Assembly (NCBI RefSeq): GCF_963676855.1 | Contig: NZ_OY781460.1 | Location: forward strand, 868,001 to 932,000 | Direction: 5' to 3' | Origin: an uncultured Anaeromusa sp. | Lineage (GTDB): Bacteria > Bacillota > Negativicutes > Anaeromusales > Anaeromusaceae | DNA: 64,000 bases | Shown: piece by piece, positions 8,906 through 17,397 of the stretch | How positions within the stretch are numbered: the first letter of the stretch is position 1 | How the letters are laid out: each line of letters begins with the position of its first letter | The notes under the pieces: generated by a model | What the model saw: the letters and a program-made list of their open reading frames with translations, nothing else | Database searches by the model: none | What the model was told of the DNA's origin: nothing | Translations under genes and position numbers: made by a program

Positions 8906-9484
8906 TTGAAGCAGTTATTGATCTATTGTCATCCCCAGTCGGGCAGCTTCTGCCGGGCCATCGCCGATACAGCGGTGCAGGCTATTCATGCCCGGGGGGA
9001 TGAAGTCATGATGCGAGATTTGTACGCGATGCATTTTGTTCCTTCTCTGAGCGGCAGAGATTTACTGTCTTTTGCCGAGGAGCAGACGCCTCCGGATATT
9101 GCCGAGGAACAACGCCATATAGCGTGGGCGGATCGGCTTATTTTCGTATATCCTCTGTGGTGGTCTGCCATGCCGGCGGTGCTCAAGGGGTATGTGGATC
9201 GGGTTTTTGGGGAAGGCTTTGCCTTTTCCGCCGGTGAAACTGGCCTAAAAGGGTTGCTTGCGGGTAAGGAAGTGCTGGCTTTTACGACAATGGGGATGAA
9301 GGAAACTGTCTATCAAGAGAGCGGTTTGGCTGAATCTTTGCGTTTGACAGTAGATGAAGGAATATTTTCTTTGTGTGGCATGAAAGTTTTGGAACATCGC
9401 TTTTTTGGCTCTGTAACGGCGGTGGATGACGTGGCGCGTCAAAAAATGCTGGAAGAAGTAAGGCAGAAGGTTCGGACTCTTTAG
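8906..9484 (+). CDS. NAD(P)H:quinone oxidoreductase family flavoprotein
   Basis: This 192-residue protein has the flavodoxin-like fold of the NQO1/KefF/MdaB group, which uses FMN or FAD to reduce quinones or other acceptors with NAD(P)H. The IYCHPQSGSF stretch near the N-terminus binds the flavin phosphate, and the FVYPLWWSAMPAVLKGYVDR region is the family signature around residues 80-100. Translation starts at TTG 8906 behind AGGAGGCTGGAGG. The stop is followed directly by the lplA ATG (TAGATG). Confidence 0.85.
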   Translation: MKQLLIYCHPQSGSFCRAIADTAVQAIHARGDEVMMRDLYAMHFVPSLSGRDLLSFAEEQTPPDIAEEQRHIAWADRLIFVYPLWWSAMPAVLKGYVDRVFGEGFAFSAGETGLKGLLAGKEVLAFTTMGMKETVYQESGLAESLRLTVDEGIFSLCGMKVLEHRFFGSVTAVDDVARQKMLEEVRQKVRTL

Positions 9485-10453
9485 ATGAGGGAAGCAACAA
9501 GGCTGGTAGTGTCTTTGTCCAAGCATCCTTGGTGGAATTTGGCGCTAGAAGAGTATTTGCTGCATCAAGTGAACCCGGATCAGGCGCTGCTTTTTTTGTG
9601 GCGAAATGAGCGAACCGTGGTGATTGGCCGCCACCAAAACCCTTGGCGTGAATGCCTGCTGGAACGTTTAGAGCAAGAGGGTGGATATTTGGCTCGGCGC
9701 CTCAGCGGCGGTGGTGCGGTGTACCATGACGGCGGTAATCTGAACTTTTCGTTTCTTATGGGATGGCATGTATATGATGAAGCGCGGCAGACGGCTGTGG
9801 TGTTGGCGGCGTTGGAGTCATTGGGTCTTGCTGCTTGTGCTTCTGGGCGTAATGATTTGCTGATGCAGGGGCGTAAGATTTCAGGGCAGGCCTTTTTTAA
9901 AAGTCGCGAAGCATCCTTGCATCATGGAACGCTGTTGATAGCGGGGGATGTAGAGAAGTTAAGCCGCTACTTGACCGTAGACCCAGCTAAGCTGGCTGCC
10001 AAAGGGGTGGCTTCGGTGCGTGAACGCGTAGCGAATTTGACGGAGTTTTTGCCGGGACTAACGCCGCAATGTATGGCCCAGGTTCTGCAAGCGGAATTTT
10101 GTCGGGAGTACGGGGGTTGCGAAGTGCAAACGCTTTCGCCAGAAACGATGCCGGAGCTGGAACCGCTTAGACGGAAGCATGCTTCGCGTGGATGGCGCTT
10201 GGGGAAAACGCCTCCTTTTGAGCGGGTGCTGCATTGGCGCTTTGATTGGGGAGGCGTCGAAATTGCGTTGTCCTTTCGGCAAGGGTTGGTAAGCGACGCA
10301 AAGGTTTATACCGATGCGTTGGCTACGGACTGGCCGTCACGCTTGGAAGCGGTCTTGACGGGAAAGCCTTATAGCAGAGCTGCTCTTGCCGCAGCTGCCC
10401 GTGAGGCTGGCTGTGAAGAAATTGCCATATGGCTCAGCACTATAGAAGCATAA
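9485..10453 (+). CDS. lplA: Lipoate-protein ligase A family
   Basis: This 322-residue protein attaches lipoate, through lipoyl-AMP, to lipoyl domains of 2-oxoacid dehydrogenases or GcvH. The catalytic domain shows RRLSGGGAVYHDGGNLN (about residues 72-88) and the lysine-containing GRKISGQAF stretch near residue 130. A C-terminal accessory domain is present, as in E. coli LplA. An octanoyl-transferase role cannot be excluded by sequence alone. The gene ends the cupin-flavoprotein-lplA group and runs into a bidirectional terminator. Confidence 0.88.
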   Translation: MREATRLVVSLSKHPWWNLALEEYLLHQVNPDQALLFLWRNERTVVIGRHQNPWRECLLERLEQEGGYLARRLSGGGAVYHDGGNLNFSFLMGWHVYDEARQTAVVLAALESLGLAACASGRNDLLMQGRKISGQAFFKSREASLHHGTLLIAGDVEKLSRYLTVDPAKLAAKGVASVRERVANLTEFLPGLTPQCMAQVLQAEFCREYGGCEVQTLSPETMPELEPLRRKHASRGWRLGKTPPFERVLHWRFDWGGVEIALSFRQGLVSDAKVYTDALATDWPSRLEAVLTGKPYSRAALAAAAREAGCEEIAIWLSTIEA

Positions 10454-10489
10454 AAGAAGGCCATCCTTTTTAAGGACGGCCTTCTTTTA
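10452..10489. terminator. Bidirectional terminator between convergent genes
   Basis: AAAAGAAGGCC(A)TCCTT and AAGGA(C)GGCCTTCTTTT form a strong stem around a TTT loop. A- and T-runs on both sides serve lplA and the convergent PNPOx-like gene. Confidence 0.85.
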
Positions 10490-10495
10490 TGTTAT

Positions 10496-10873
10496 TTAGC
10501 CTTCGATAAGAGGTCGGACTTCATCGAGGCGGAAAATGACCAGATGCAGGTCTTCGCCGGTTTCTTTCTCGCCATAGTCCCGGCGGCGCAAGGCGAAGAG
10601 GCGTTCGCTATTGGTTTCGTCGCCAGTCTTGGTCAAATAGAGACGCTTCCCTTGGTGGCCATGCTGTAAGAATAGATAGCAAGCGTTCGGATTTTCTTGA
10701 ATGTTGGCCCAGGTGCGCCGTTCTCTCATGATAAATGCAAGTTGCCCATCTGGAAGAAAATGAGGCGTAGCGTATACGGCGCTGGAGACTTGGCCTTTGG
10801 CGTTGGCGGTGGAGAGGGTGCCGGTTCCCTTGTTAGCAGCAAAAAATTCTTTCAGTTCTTCTAATTGTTTCAT
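10496..10873 (-). CDS. Pyridoxamine 5'-phosphate oxidase-like FMN-binding protein
   Basis: This 125-residue protein has the split-barrel fold of the PNPOx-like family, which binds FMN, F420 or heme. The VSSAVYATPHFLPDG and AFIMRERRTWANI stretches are typical. It is too short for true PdxH, so the substrate is unknown; a general flavin reductase or detoxification role is common for such proteins. It is monocistronic. Its 3' end meets the terminator shared with lplA. Confidence 0.78.
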   Translation of the reverse strand: MKQLEELKEFFAANKGTGTLSTANAKGQVSSAVYATPHFLPDGQLAFIMRERRTWANIQENPNACYLFLQHGHQGKRLYLTKTGDETNSERLFALRRRDYGEKETGEDLHLVIFRLDEVRPLIEG

Positions 10874-11047
10874 AGTAACTCCGCAGACAAAGCTAGGTGC
10901 TTTTGTCTGGCGGAACTCACCTCCTTGATTTTTGTTATTGATAAATATTCTCTGTTAATATAAAAAATCCTCCTTGGTGATTGCTTTTTTTTTGTTCTTC
11001 TTCTAAGATGAGAGTAGAGTTTTGGAAAACGGAGCGTGTAGGTTGCA

Positions 11048-12184
11048 ATGAATGTGCCGGTATCATTATTTTTGGTCTTTTTTACGCTGCTTTACGGTTT
11101 GATGTGCTTTTACGTATATCGCCGAGTTGTGTTTGGTTTGCGGCGGCGAACGCAGATCATTTTGCGGATTGTGGCGTTTGGATTGTTTTTGGTTCCTTTT
11201 CTGCGGTTGTTGCGCCCCGGTTGGGGCGAAAACTTGGAGATCATTGGTGGCTGGTGGCTGGGGTGGTTGACTTATTTTGTACTATCGCTGCTTCTTGTAG
11301 AAGCGGGTTGTTTGCTGTTAAAACGCCCTTGGCAGAAAAACTTGACCGTCGTTGCAGCCCTAATGGCGTTGGCTATTTTCGCTTATGGCTGGAACCAGGC
11401 TAGGCATCCGGTTATTCAGCCCTATGACGTGACTATTGCTAAAGAGTTTCCCGGACGGGAGAGCCTGACCATTGCGATGGTGTCGGATGTGCATATTGGC
11501 GCGCTGATTGACCGAGAACGCGTTGAGGAATTAGTGCAGCAGCTTAATGCGCAGCAAGCGGATATCATTGTTTTTGTAGGCGATACCATTGATCAGGATG
11601 CGGACTATCTGCCGCGGCATGGCATACCCCAAGTGTTGCGGGGACTTAAAGCGCCTTTAGGGGTGTATGCGATCATGGGAAATCATGAGTATATCAGTCG
11701 TAAGCCGGAAAAGGCGATTAAATATTTAGAGGCTGGCGGTCTGACGGTGCTCAGGGATCGCTGGCAATTGGTAGGAAACGGCTTGGTTTTGGTGGGGCGC
11801 GATGATTTTGGGCGCAGCCGTTATCAACCTGGCGAAAGCGATCCATTAGAAGACCTTTTGGCTGGAGTGGATTTGACCCGGCCCGTTGTGGTGATGGATC
11901 ACCAGCCGCGGCGTATTGACGAGGCGGCTGTGGCCGGGGCGGACGTGCTTTTGTCCGGTCATACCCATCAGGGGCAGATGTGGCCAATCTCGCTGATTAC
12001 TCATGCGATGTATGAACTTGACTGGGGGATGCTGCAGCGAGGCAATATGACGATGATTGTTTCCAGCGGCTACGGCGGCTGGGGGCCTCCTTTGCGCGTG
12101 GGGACCCAAAGCGAGATCGTGTTGTTGAAGCTGCATTTTGTAGGGGGGCAGCCAGCGCGGAGTGACGAAAACAAACAAGACTAG
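11048..12184 (+). CDS. Membrane-anchored metallophosphoesterase (YkuE/YaeI-like)
   Basis: This 378-residue protein has about four membrane helices in the first 120 residues, then a calcineurin-type phosphoesterase domain. Metal ligands are seen in SDVHIG, GDTID, GNHEY and SGHTHQGQ, in that order. Family members with this layout act at the membrane, some on lipid A precursors or other phospholipids; the exact substrate is not evident. It appears to be transcribed alone. No terminator is obvious in the 100 bases before the next gene. Confidence 0.85.
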   Translation: MNVPVSLFLVFFTLLYGLMCFYVYRRVVFGLRRRTQIILRIVAFGLFLVPFLRLLRPGWGENLEIIGGWWLGWLTYFVLSLLLVEAGCLLLKRPWQKNLTVVAALMALAIFAYGWNQARHPVIQPYDVTIAKEFPGRESLTIAMVSDVHIGALIDRERVEELVQQLNAQQADIIVFVGDTIDQDADYLPRHGIPQVLRGLKAPLGVYAIMGNHEYISRKPEKAIKYLEAGGLTVLRDRWQLVGNGLVLVGRDDFGRSRYQPGESDPLEDLLAGVDLTRPVVVMDHQPRRIDEAAVAGADVLLSGHTHQGQMWPISLITHAMYELDWGMLQRGNMTMIVSSGYGGWGPPLRVGTQSEIVLLKLHFVGGQPARSDENKQD

Positions 12185-12286
12185 AGTGAGCAATCAGAGC
12201 GAATGACTGAACCGCGCGGAGCATAGCAGAACAGAGTAAAAGAAAGAAAGTATGAATTTTGAGTAGATATAAATGGAGGCGGAGAT

Positions 12287-13264
12287 ATGGCTAAAATAGT
12301 AATAACAGGAAAACTCTTCCCCGAAGTGTTGGCGCGTTTAGAAGCTGAGGGTACGGTTGTCTCGTGGCAGCAGGAAGGGCGGATGCCTCAAGAACGACTG
12401 CTAGAAGAAGTAGTAGATGCCGACGGTTTGATTTGTACTGGGGCACCGGTAAATGAGGCCGTTTTGGCAGTGGCTCCAAATCTAAAGGTAGTTGCTAATA
12501 CGATGGTGGGCTATGACAATATTGATGTCCCGGCCTGCACCGCTAAGGGGGTTGCTGTTAGCAATACGCCTGGCGTTCTGGTGGAAGCGACAGCGGATAT
12601 GGCCTTTGGCCTTTTGCTGTCGTCGGCGCGGCGCATTCATGAAGGATGGGCTTACGCTAAAGCTGGCCGTTGGATGAAACCATTAGGCCAGTGCGGCGGT
12701 GATTTGGGCTTGGGTTGTGATTTGTACGATAAGACGCTGGGCATTGTAGGTATGGGAGATATCGGCAGCGCGGCGGCACGCCGGGCTTTGGCTAGCGGTA
12801 TGCGCATTATCTATCATAATCGTCGTCCGCGGGTGGATGAAGCGAAGTTCGAGGCATCTTACCGTTCGTTGGATGCGTTGTTGGCGGAAGCGGATTTTGT
12901 GCTGGTACTTTCGCCGTTGACAGCGCAAACGCGAGGCATGTTTAATGAGGAAACTTTCGGCAAAATGAAAAAAGGTGCGTATTTTATCAATGCTGCACGC
13001 GGTCCTATTGTGGTGACTGCGGACTTGGTGGCGGCTCTCAAGAGCGGGCAACTGGCGTATGCCGCGATGGATGTAACCGATCCGGAGCCGTTGCCTGTAG
13101 ACCATGAATTGTACCAAATGGACAATGTCTTGATTACGCCCCATATTGCCAGCGCTGGACGGCAGACTCGGGCCGCTATGATGAATTTGGCGGTGGACAA
13201 TTTACTGGCGGCGCTGCACGGGCAGCCTATGCTTACCTGCCTTAATCCAGAGGTATTTGAGTAG
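12287..13264 (+). CDS. D-2-hydroxyacid dehydrogenase (D-glycerate dehydrogenase/glyoxylate reductase type)
   Basis: This 325-residue NAD(P)-dependent enzyme has the Rossmann motif GIVGMGDIGSAAARR (about residues 149-163), the NAARGPIVV signature, and catalytic Arg, Glu (DPEP) and His (ITPHIASA). The N-terminus resembles glyoxylate/hydroxypyruvate reductases rather than SerA, as there is no ACT domain. A role in glycerate, glyoxylate or hydroxypyruvate interconversion is likely. ATG follows AAATGGAGGCGGAG. Confidence 0.87.
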   Translation: MAKIVITGKLFPEVLARLEAEGTVVSWQQEGRMPQERLLEEVVDADGLICTGAPVNEAVLAVAPNLKVVANTMVGYDNIDVPACTAKGVAVSNTPGVLVEATADMAFGLLLSSARRIHEGWAYAKAGRWMKPLGQCGGDLGLGCDLYDKTLGIVGMGDIGSAAARRALASGMRIIYHNRRPRVDEAKFEASYRSLDALLAEADFVLVLSPLTAQTRGMFNEETFGKMKKGAYFINAARGPIVVTADLVAALKSGQLAYAAMDVTDPEPLPVDHELYQMDNVLITPHIASAGRQTRAAMMNLAVDNLLAALHGQPMLTCLNPEVFE

Positions 13265-13296
13265 AAGTCGCTGATGTAGTGAGAATAAAAAGTAGA

Positions 13297-13328
13297 AGGA
13301 GCCTGGCTAACGTTAGCTAGGCTCCTTT
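13297..13328. terminator. Bidirectional terminator
   Basis: AAGGAGCCTGGCTAA and TTAGCTAGGCTCCTTT pair almost perfectly around CG. The stem separates two convergent genes. Confidence 0.85.
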
Positions 13329-13329
13329 G

Positions 13330-13929
13330 TTATTCCAATACCAATGTACCGGTTCCTTGTTGCAAATGTCGTGAGGTAAGCTTGAAATTACTGCCCAACG
13401 CCCAAATAATGTTATTGCTGCCGGGCTGCAGATCTTTATCGTGCGGATCGCCTGTACGCAGCTTGCGTTTGAATTCTATGGTGATGAGGCCGTCCTTTTC
13501 GCCGCCGGCTAGGTCGAGAATATCATTTGTACCGCCTTGAGCAAGGTCGGTAGGATGCGGGCCACTGGGAGCTGCGCTGAAAGAATCGTCTCCGGTTAGT
13601 TTGCCGTTGCGCATGGTAAAGATAACGATGTCGGCGTTTTTCATTTTACCTTCTGCACCAAACCCTAAGGCCACCCAGCCCTTGGCCGGCGCCTGTAAGC
13701 CGAAGCAGGCGTACTCGCCGTCAAGGCGGCTATACACGGTAAGCTCACCGAAGGTTTGCTTTTGGCTGTATTCTTTGGGATTGATAACGCCGTCTCCTTG
13801 CCATGATATTTCCGGGAGCTGCTTAGTTGAACTGGTTGGGGTTGTTTGAGAGCCGCCGCAGCCAGTCAGTGAAAATAAAATAAAGCAACAAAAAACAACG
13901 GCAATAGCATTACCTATATAACGTAACAT
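13330..13929 (-). CDS. DOMON-domain lipoprotein
   Basis: This 199-residue protein has a signal peptide ending in the lipobox LTGC, so it should be lipid-anchored on the outer face of a membrane. The mature part matches the DOMON fold, a heme- or sugar-binding beta sandwich, with the typical GWVALGFG and NADIVIF stretches near residues 86-106. Bacterial relatives are linked to periplasmic electron transfer or ligand binding, but no partner gene is adjacent. It is monocistronic. Confidence 0.8.
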   Translation of the reverse strand: MLRYIGNAIAVVFCCFILFSLTGCGGSQTTPTSSTKQLPEISWQGDGVINPKEYSQKQTFGELTVYSRLDGEYACFGLQAPAKGWVALGFGAEGKMKNADIVIFTMRNGKLTGDDSFSAAPSGPHPTDLAQGGTNDILDLAGGEKDGLITIEFKRKLRTGDPHDKDLQPGSNNIIWALGSNFKLTSRHLQQGTGTLVLE

Positions 13930-14150
13930 GGCGGCACGTCCTTTCTTTGCTTAAAAGAAATAAAAAGCCATAGTTTTCCAGAAACAATACATGGAGTAAT
14001 TTCGCGACCAACCAATAAATTCCTCTTTTTACGATCAGGAGGAGACTTGGGATGCAGAGAAACAGAAGAGAACAGCGAAACGGCGAACGGCAGGATGGAG
14101 AACAAGAGTTGAAAAAGTAAGTGGAGCGTGCGCAGAAGACGTGCAGGCAT

Positions 14151-14176
14151 AAAAAAAGAACCGGCGCAGCCGGCTC
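14151..14176 (-). terminator. Terminator of the flavin reductase gene
   Basis: On the minus strand GAGCCGGC and GCCGGTTC form a stem followed by a run of seven T. It lies about 30 bases past the stop of the flavin reductase gene. Confidence 0.8.
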
Positions 14177-14206
14177 AAAAAGAGTATGGACAGAATGCGA
14201 AAACGA

Positions 14207-14794
14207 TTAAACTGCTTGATGCAGAGATTGCTTATCATTTTTTTGGCTGAGCCAAACGCCGAGAGCACGGGCTTCTTCCAGGGTGTCAGTCTGTTGAAGT
14301 ACATCATCGGGCTCGTAGACGCCGATGGCTGTAACCATACGGTGTTCTCCGAAACCGAGCAAATCCAGAACTTGTCCTACGGAATCGAAATAAGCCTGAA
14401 ATACGGTAGGCGATTCTTGGCCTTGAGTAACAGCGAGAGCTACTTTTTTGCCAGAGGCTAACTTGCTGGAAAAATCGGGTTTGAGGAAGGAAAACATGCG
14501 GTCTACCAAGAGTTTGAGTTGACCGCTCATTTGCCACATGTAGATGGGTGTACCTAAAACAATAGCGTCGGCAGCGGCAATTTCCCGGAGGATGTTTTGG
14601 GCATCATCGTCTAAGGCGCAGTTTTCCTGCGTATTACAAGCATAGCAGCTTTTGCAAGGCTGGATGTCAAGCTGGCCTAGTTGGTAGAGCGTGGTTTCGG
14701 CACCGAGGGCAGCGGCTTGCTGCAGCATGGTGTTGACGAGATGAGCGGTATTTCCTTGATGGCGCGGGCTGCCAATGAGACCGATGATCTTCAT
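14207..14794 (-). CDS. NADPH-dependent FMN reductase / iron-sulfur flavoprotein family
   Basis: This 195-residue flavodoxin-like protein begins with GLIGSPRHQGNT, the FMN phosphate loop. Around residues 48-58 it has CKSCYACNTQENC, the cysteine cluster seen in iron-sulfur flavoproteins and related anaerobic reductases. GTPIYMWQMSGQLKLLVDR is the second flavin motif. It likely handles oxygen stress or electron transfer in anaerobes; the partner is unknown. A near-consensus promoter lies upstream. Confidence 0.85.
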   Translation of the reverse strand: MKIIGLIGSPRHQGNTAHLVNTMLQQAAALGAETTLYQLGQLDIQPCKSCYACNTQENCALDDDAQNILREIAAADAIVLGTPIYMWQMSGQLKLLVDRMFSFLKPDFSSKLASGKKVALAVTQGQESPTVFQAYFDSVGQVLDLLGFGEHRMVTAIGVYEPDDVLQQTDTLEEARALGVWLSQKNDKQSLHQAV

Positions 14795-14884
14795 GATGAT
14801 TCATCCTTTCGTGCGCCATGCAGTGCATGAACGGGAGTATGTGAAAATAGAAACTATTAAAATAACTAAAAAAAGTATGAGGTA

Positions 14885-14913
14885 ATTATAGAATATAGAA
14901 AGAAGAATGTCAA
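14885..14913 (-). promoter_or_regulatory. Consensus sigma-A-type promoter
   Basis: On the minus strand a perfect TTGACA (14908-14913) and a perfect TATAAT (14885-14890) are exactly 17 bases apart. It points at the flavin reductase gene 90 bases downstream. Confidence 0.85.
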
Positions 14914-15135
14914 CTGGAATGTGCGTTCTTGTTGGACAAATGCAATTTGAATATACATTAAACAGAAGAATAAAAAATACATGTGTAAAAATGTAAAGGA
15001 AAGTAAAAAAGAAAAATAGATGGCAGGAAAAAAATACCTTTAAAGGGAATCTTTTGCCATAGAAAGAGACTTGCTTTAATTTCAATTGCATGAATAGAAA
15101 TTGAAGTAAAAGTTGAAGATAAGAGGAGGCGAAAA
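14914..15135. other. AT-rich intergenic region upstream of the POT transporter
   Basis: Together with the promoter and leader on its left, this forms a 341-base gap between divergent genes. It is strongly AT-rich. Apart from the GAGGAGGCG ribosome site of the transporter, no repeat, structured RNA or ORF was recognised. Confidence 0.5.
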
Positions 15136-16434
15136 ATGCAGCAGGATATAGAAAAAACTTGGCTAGGCCATCCCAGAGGCTTGTTTGTGCTTTTTATGGT
15201 GGAGATGTGGGAGCGTTTTTCCTACTATGGCATGCGGGCGTTACTGGTGTTTTACATGACGAAGCAACTGCTGTTTTCCCAGGAAGACGCTTCGCATATT
15301 TATGGCCTGTATACGGGGTTGGTGTATATGACTCCCCTTTTTGGCGGGCTTTTAGCTGATCGTTTTTTAGGGCAGCGACGAGCGGTATATTTTGGTGGGA
15401 CGCTTATGGCAATAGGTCATTTTTTAATGGCTTTTGAATCATTATTTTTCCCGGCGTTGGGCTTTTTAATTGCCGGCAATGGCCTATTTAAGCCCAATAT
15501 ATCGACGCAGGTAGGAACTCTCTATCCGGAAGGAGATAAACGGCGGGACAGCGCTTTTAGTATTTTCTATGTAGGCGTCAACTTGGGAGCGTTCTTGGCG
15601 CCTTTGACCTGCGGTACGCTGGGCGTGGTGTTCGGTTGGCATTATGGTTTTGGCTTGGCCGGTGTGGGCATGATGGTAGGGCTTTTAATTTACCTGTACG
15701 GCCAGCGTTATCTGAAACCGGACCGCTTGACGGCGCGCAAGGAGTCTGTCGCAGAAGAGGAAGCGCCGTTGACACTCAGAGAAAAGCAGAAAATAGGAGC
15801 CTTAGTGCTTCTGTGCTTGCTGACCATTCCCTTTTGGGCGGCGTTTGAGCAGCAGGGAAACACGCTGGCTCTTTGGTTTGACAGCGATACCGACCGATGG
15901 ATTGGCGCGTGGGAAGTACCGCAGACTTGGTTTCAGTCGCTCAATCCCATGTTCATTTTCACGCTGACCCCCTTGATTACCGCCTTTTGGGCTTGGCAAG
16001 CCAAGCGGAGCGCACAGCCTGGCGCTATTGCCAAGATGGTCCGAGGCTGCCTGCTGTTGGGTGCGTCTTTTTTGGTTTTAGTTCCAGCCGGGGCTTGGTA
16101 TGATGTGGATGGTACACCGGTGAGCATGTGGTGGTTGGTGGCTAGTACGCTGGTGATGACCTTGGGAGAGTTATATCTTTCGCCGATCGGCATGTCGATG
16201 GTTACCAAGTTGGCGCCGGCGGGAGCGGTGTCGATGTGCATGGGTATCTGGTATTTATCGCAATTTGCCGGTAATCTTCTGGCAGGCTATATTGGCGGTT
16301 TTTGGGAAGTGCTGAGCCGTTTTCATTTCTTCTTGTTGTTGGCGTTGTTGGTCTTTGGCGCAGCCTGCGCTACCGCGGTGTACTTATATATAATGAAGCG
16401 TTCGCGATTGAAGGAAGATATGCTCAATGTATAG
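15136..16434 (+). CDS. POT-family proton-coupled di/tripeptide transporter
   Basis: This 432-residue inner-membrane protein has about 12-14 hydrophobic segments. It belongs to the proton-dependent oligopeptide transporter family, shown by the EMWERFSYYGMR motif (ExxERFxYY) near residue 20 and the later FSIFYVGVNLGAFLAP (PTR2) stretch. It probably imports di- and tripeptides, consistent with amino-acid fermentation. AGAGGAGGCG precedes the ATG. It is transcribed alone and ends at a strong terminator. Confidence 0.92.
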   Translation: MQQDIEKTWLGHPRGLFVLFMVEMWERFSYYGMRALLVFYMTKQLLFSQEDASHIYGLYTGLVYMTPLFGGLLADRFLGQRRAVYFGGTLMAIGHFLMAFESLFFPALGFLIAGNGLFKPNISTQVGTLYPEGDKRRDSAFSIFYVGVNLGAFLAPLTCGTLGVVFGWHYGFGLAGVGMMVGLLIYLYGQRYLKPDRLTARKESVAEEEAPLTLREKQKIGALVLLCLLTIPFWAAFEQQGNTLALWFDSDTDRWIGAWEVPQTWFQSLNPMFIFTLTPLITAFWAWQAKRSAQPGAIAKMVRGCLLLGASFLVLVPAGAWYDVDGTPVSMWWLVASTLVMTLGELYLSPIGMSMVTKLAPAGAVSMCMGIWYLSQFAGNLLAGYIGGFWEVLSRFHFFLLLALLVFGAACATAVYLYIMKRSRLKEDMLNV

Positions 16435-16451
16435 GGAAGGAGTCTTTGCTG

Positions 16452-16476
16452 AAGGCCGCTTAAGCGGCCTTTTTTC
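16452..16476 (+). terminator. Terminator of the POT transporter gene
   Basis: AAGGCCGCTTAAGCGGCCTT is a perfect inverted repeat followed by a T-run, 17 bases past the stop. Confidence 0.85.
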
Positions 16477-16500
16477 TTTGGGTTTTCTTTAAAAATATTC

Positions 16501-16529
16501 TTGCTTTTTGCTACTAGAAAGAATATAAT
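16501..16529 (+). promoter_or_regulatory. Promoter of the deoR-type/threonate operon
   Basis: TTGCTT (16501-16506) and a perfect TATAAT (16524-16529) are 17 bases apart. The predicted start point near 16536 falls on the first of several CGAAC repeats. Confidence 0.7.
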
Positions 16530-16534
16530 CAAAC

Positions 16535-16581
16535 CGAAACGAACATACTCGAACATTGCAAATAAACACAAGCGAACGAAA
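16535..16581 (+). promoter_or_regulatory. CGAAC direct-repeat candidate operator
   Basis: CGAAC occurs at 16540, 16550 and 16573, with related CGAAA at 16535 and 16577. They cover the expected transcription start and leader of the DeoR-type regulator gene. DeoR-family proteins often bind short direct repeats, so autoregulation is inferred. Confidence 0.45.
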
Positions 16582-16595
16582 GAGGTGATAACGTC

Positions 16596-17357
16596 TTGTT
16601 TCAAGTAGAGCGCCAGGAGAAAATTGTGCAAATCTTGGAGGAACGCCCCCGAGTAACGGTGGAAGAGCTGGCTAAACAGTTGGGCGTTACCGCCATGACG
16701 ATTCGACGAGATTTGAAATATCTGGAAAGTGTGCAGATTGTCAGCCGGACTTTCGGCGGCGCGGTACTGAAATCAAAGCTAACTTTGGAGTTGCCGCGGC
16801 AAGAAAAAGAGATGCAGCATCAGGCGGAGAAGGAGCGCATCGGCCAAGCGGCAGCGGCGTTGGTGGAAGAAGAGCAGACAGTACTGCTGGATGCTGGGAC
16901 GACTGCGATGGCGATTGCCAAAGAGCTGATTAAGAAGAAAAATTTGACCATTGTAACCACCGATGTGTTGATTGCGGCTTTTTTAGTGCAAAATAGTTCT
17001 TTCGCCATCTATTGCACCGGGGATCGGGTGCAAAACGTAACCGGTTCTTGCATGGGCTCTCGGGCGATTGCTTTTTTGAAGGAAATTTACGCCGACATCG
17101 CCTTTGTAGGCGCCAGCTCCCTAGATGTGGAGCTGGGCATGAGCGGACCGACTTTTGAAAAGGCGGAATTGAAAAAAGAGATCATTCTTTCCGCGGAAAA
17201 GGTCATTCTGGTGGCGGACAGCAGTAAATTTAACCGACGCAGTATCAATAAAATCTGCAGCCTGCAGGATTTCTCTTTGATTATTAGCGATAAAGGTGTT
17301 GGGAAAGAAACCGCGCAGCGACTGAAAGAGCAGGGGATATCGCTGCAATTGGTATAG
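16596..17357 (+). CDS. DeoR/GlpR-family transcriptional regulator
   Basis: This 253-residue regulator has an N-terminal DeoR helix-turn-helix (VTVEELAKQLGVTAMTIRRD, residues 20-39) and a C-terminal DeoRC sensor domain, with LLDAGTT and VADSSKF motifs that bind a phosphorylated sugar or acid. Translation starts at TTG 16596 after AGAGGTGATAA. It heads the operon with a four-carbon acid-sugar kinase and PdxA2, so a phosphorylated sugar acid is the likely effector. Confidence 0.9.
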   Translation: MFQVERQEKIVQILEERPRVTVEELAKQLGVTAMTIRRDLKYLESVQIVSRTFGGAVLKSKLTLELPRQEKEMQHQAEKERIGQAAAALVEEEQTVLLDAGTTAMAIAKELIKKKNLTIVTTDVLIAAFLVQNSSFAIYCTGDRVQNVTGSCMGSRAIAFLKEIYADIAFVGASSLDVELGMSGPTFEKAELKKEIILSAEKVILVADSSKFNRRSINKICSLQDFSLIISDKGVGKETAQRLKEQGISLQLV

Positions 17358-17397
17358 ATAAAAAGCTAGCTTGAGTTTAGCGTAAGGAGAGAGACAG

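Noticed and set aside
13914..14150. Small open frame on the minus strand upstream of the DOMON gene
   Set aside because: It overlaps the lipoprotein start, is of odd composition and has no ribosome site. The region looks non-coding.
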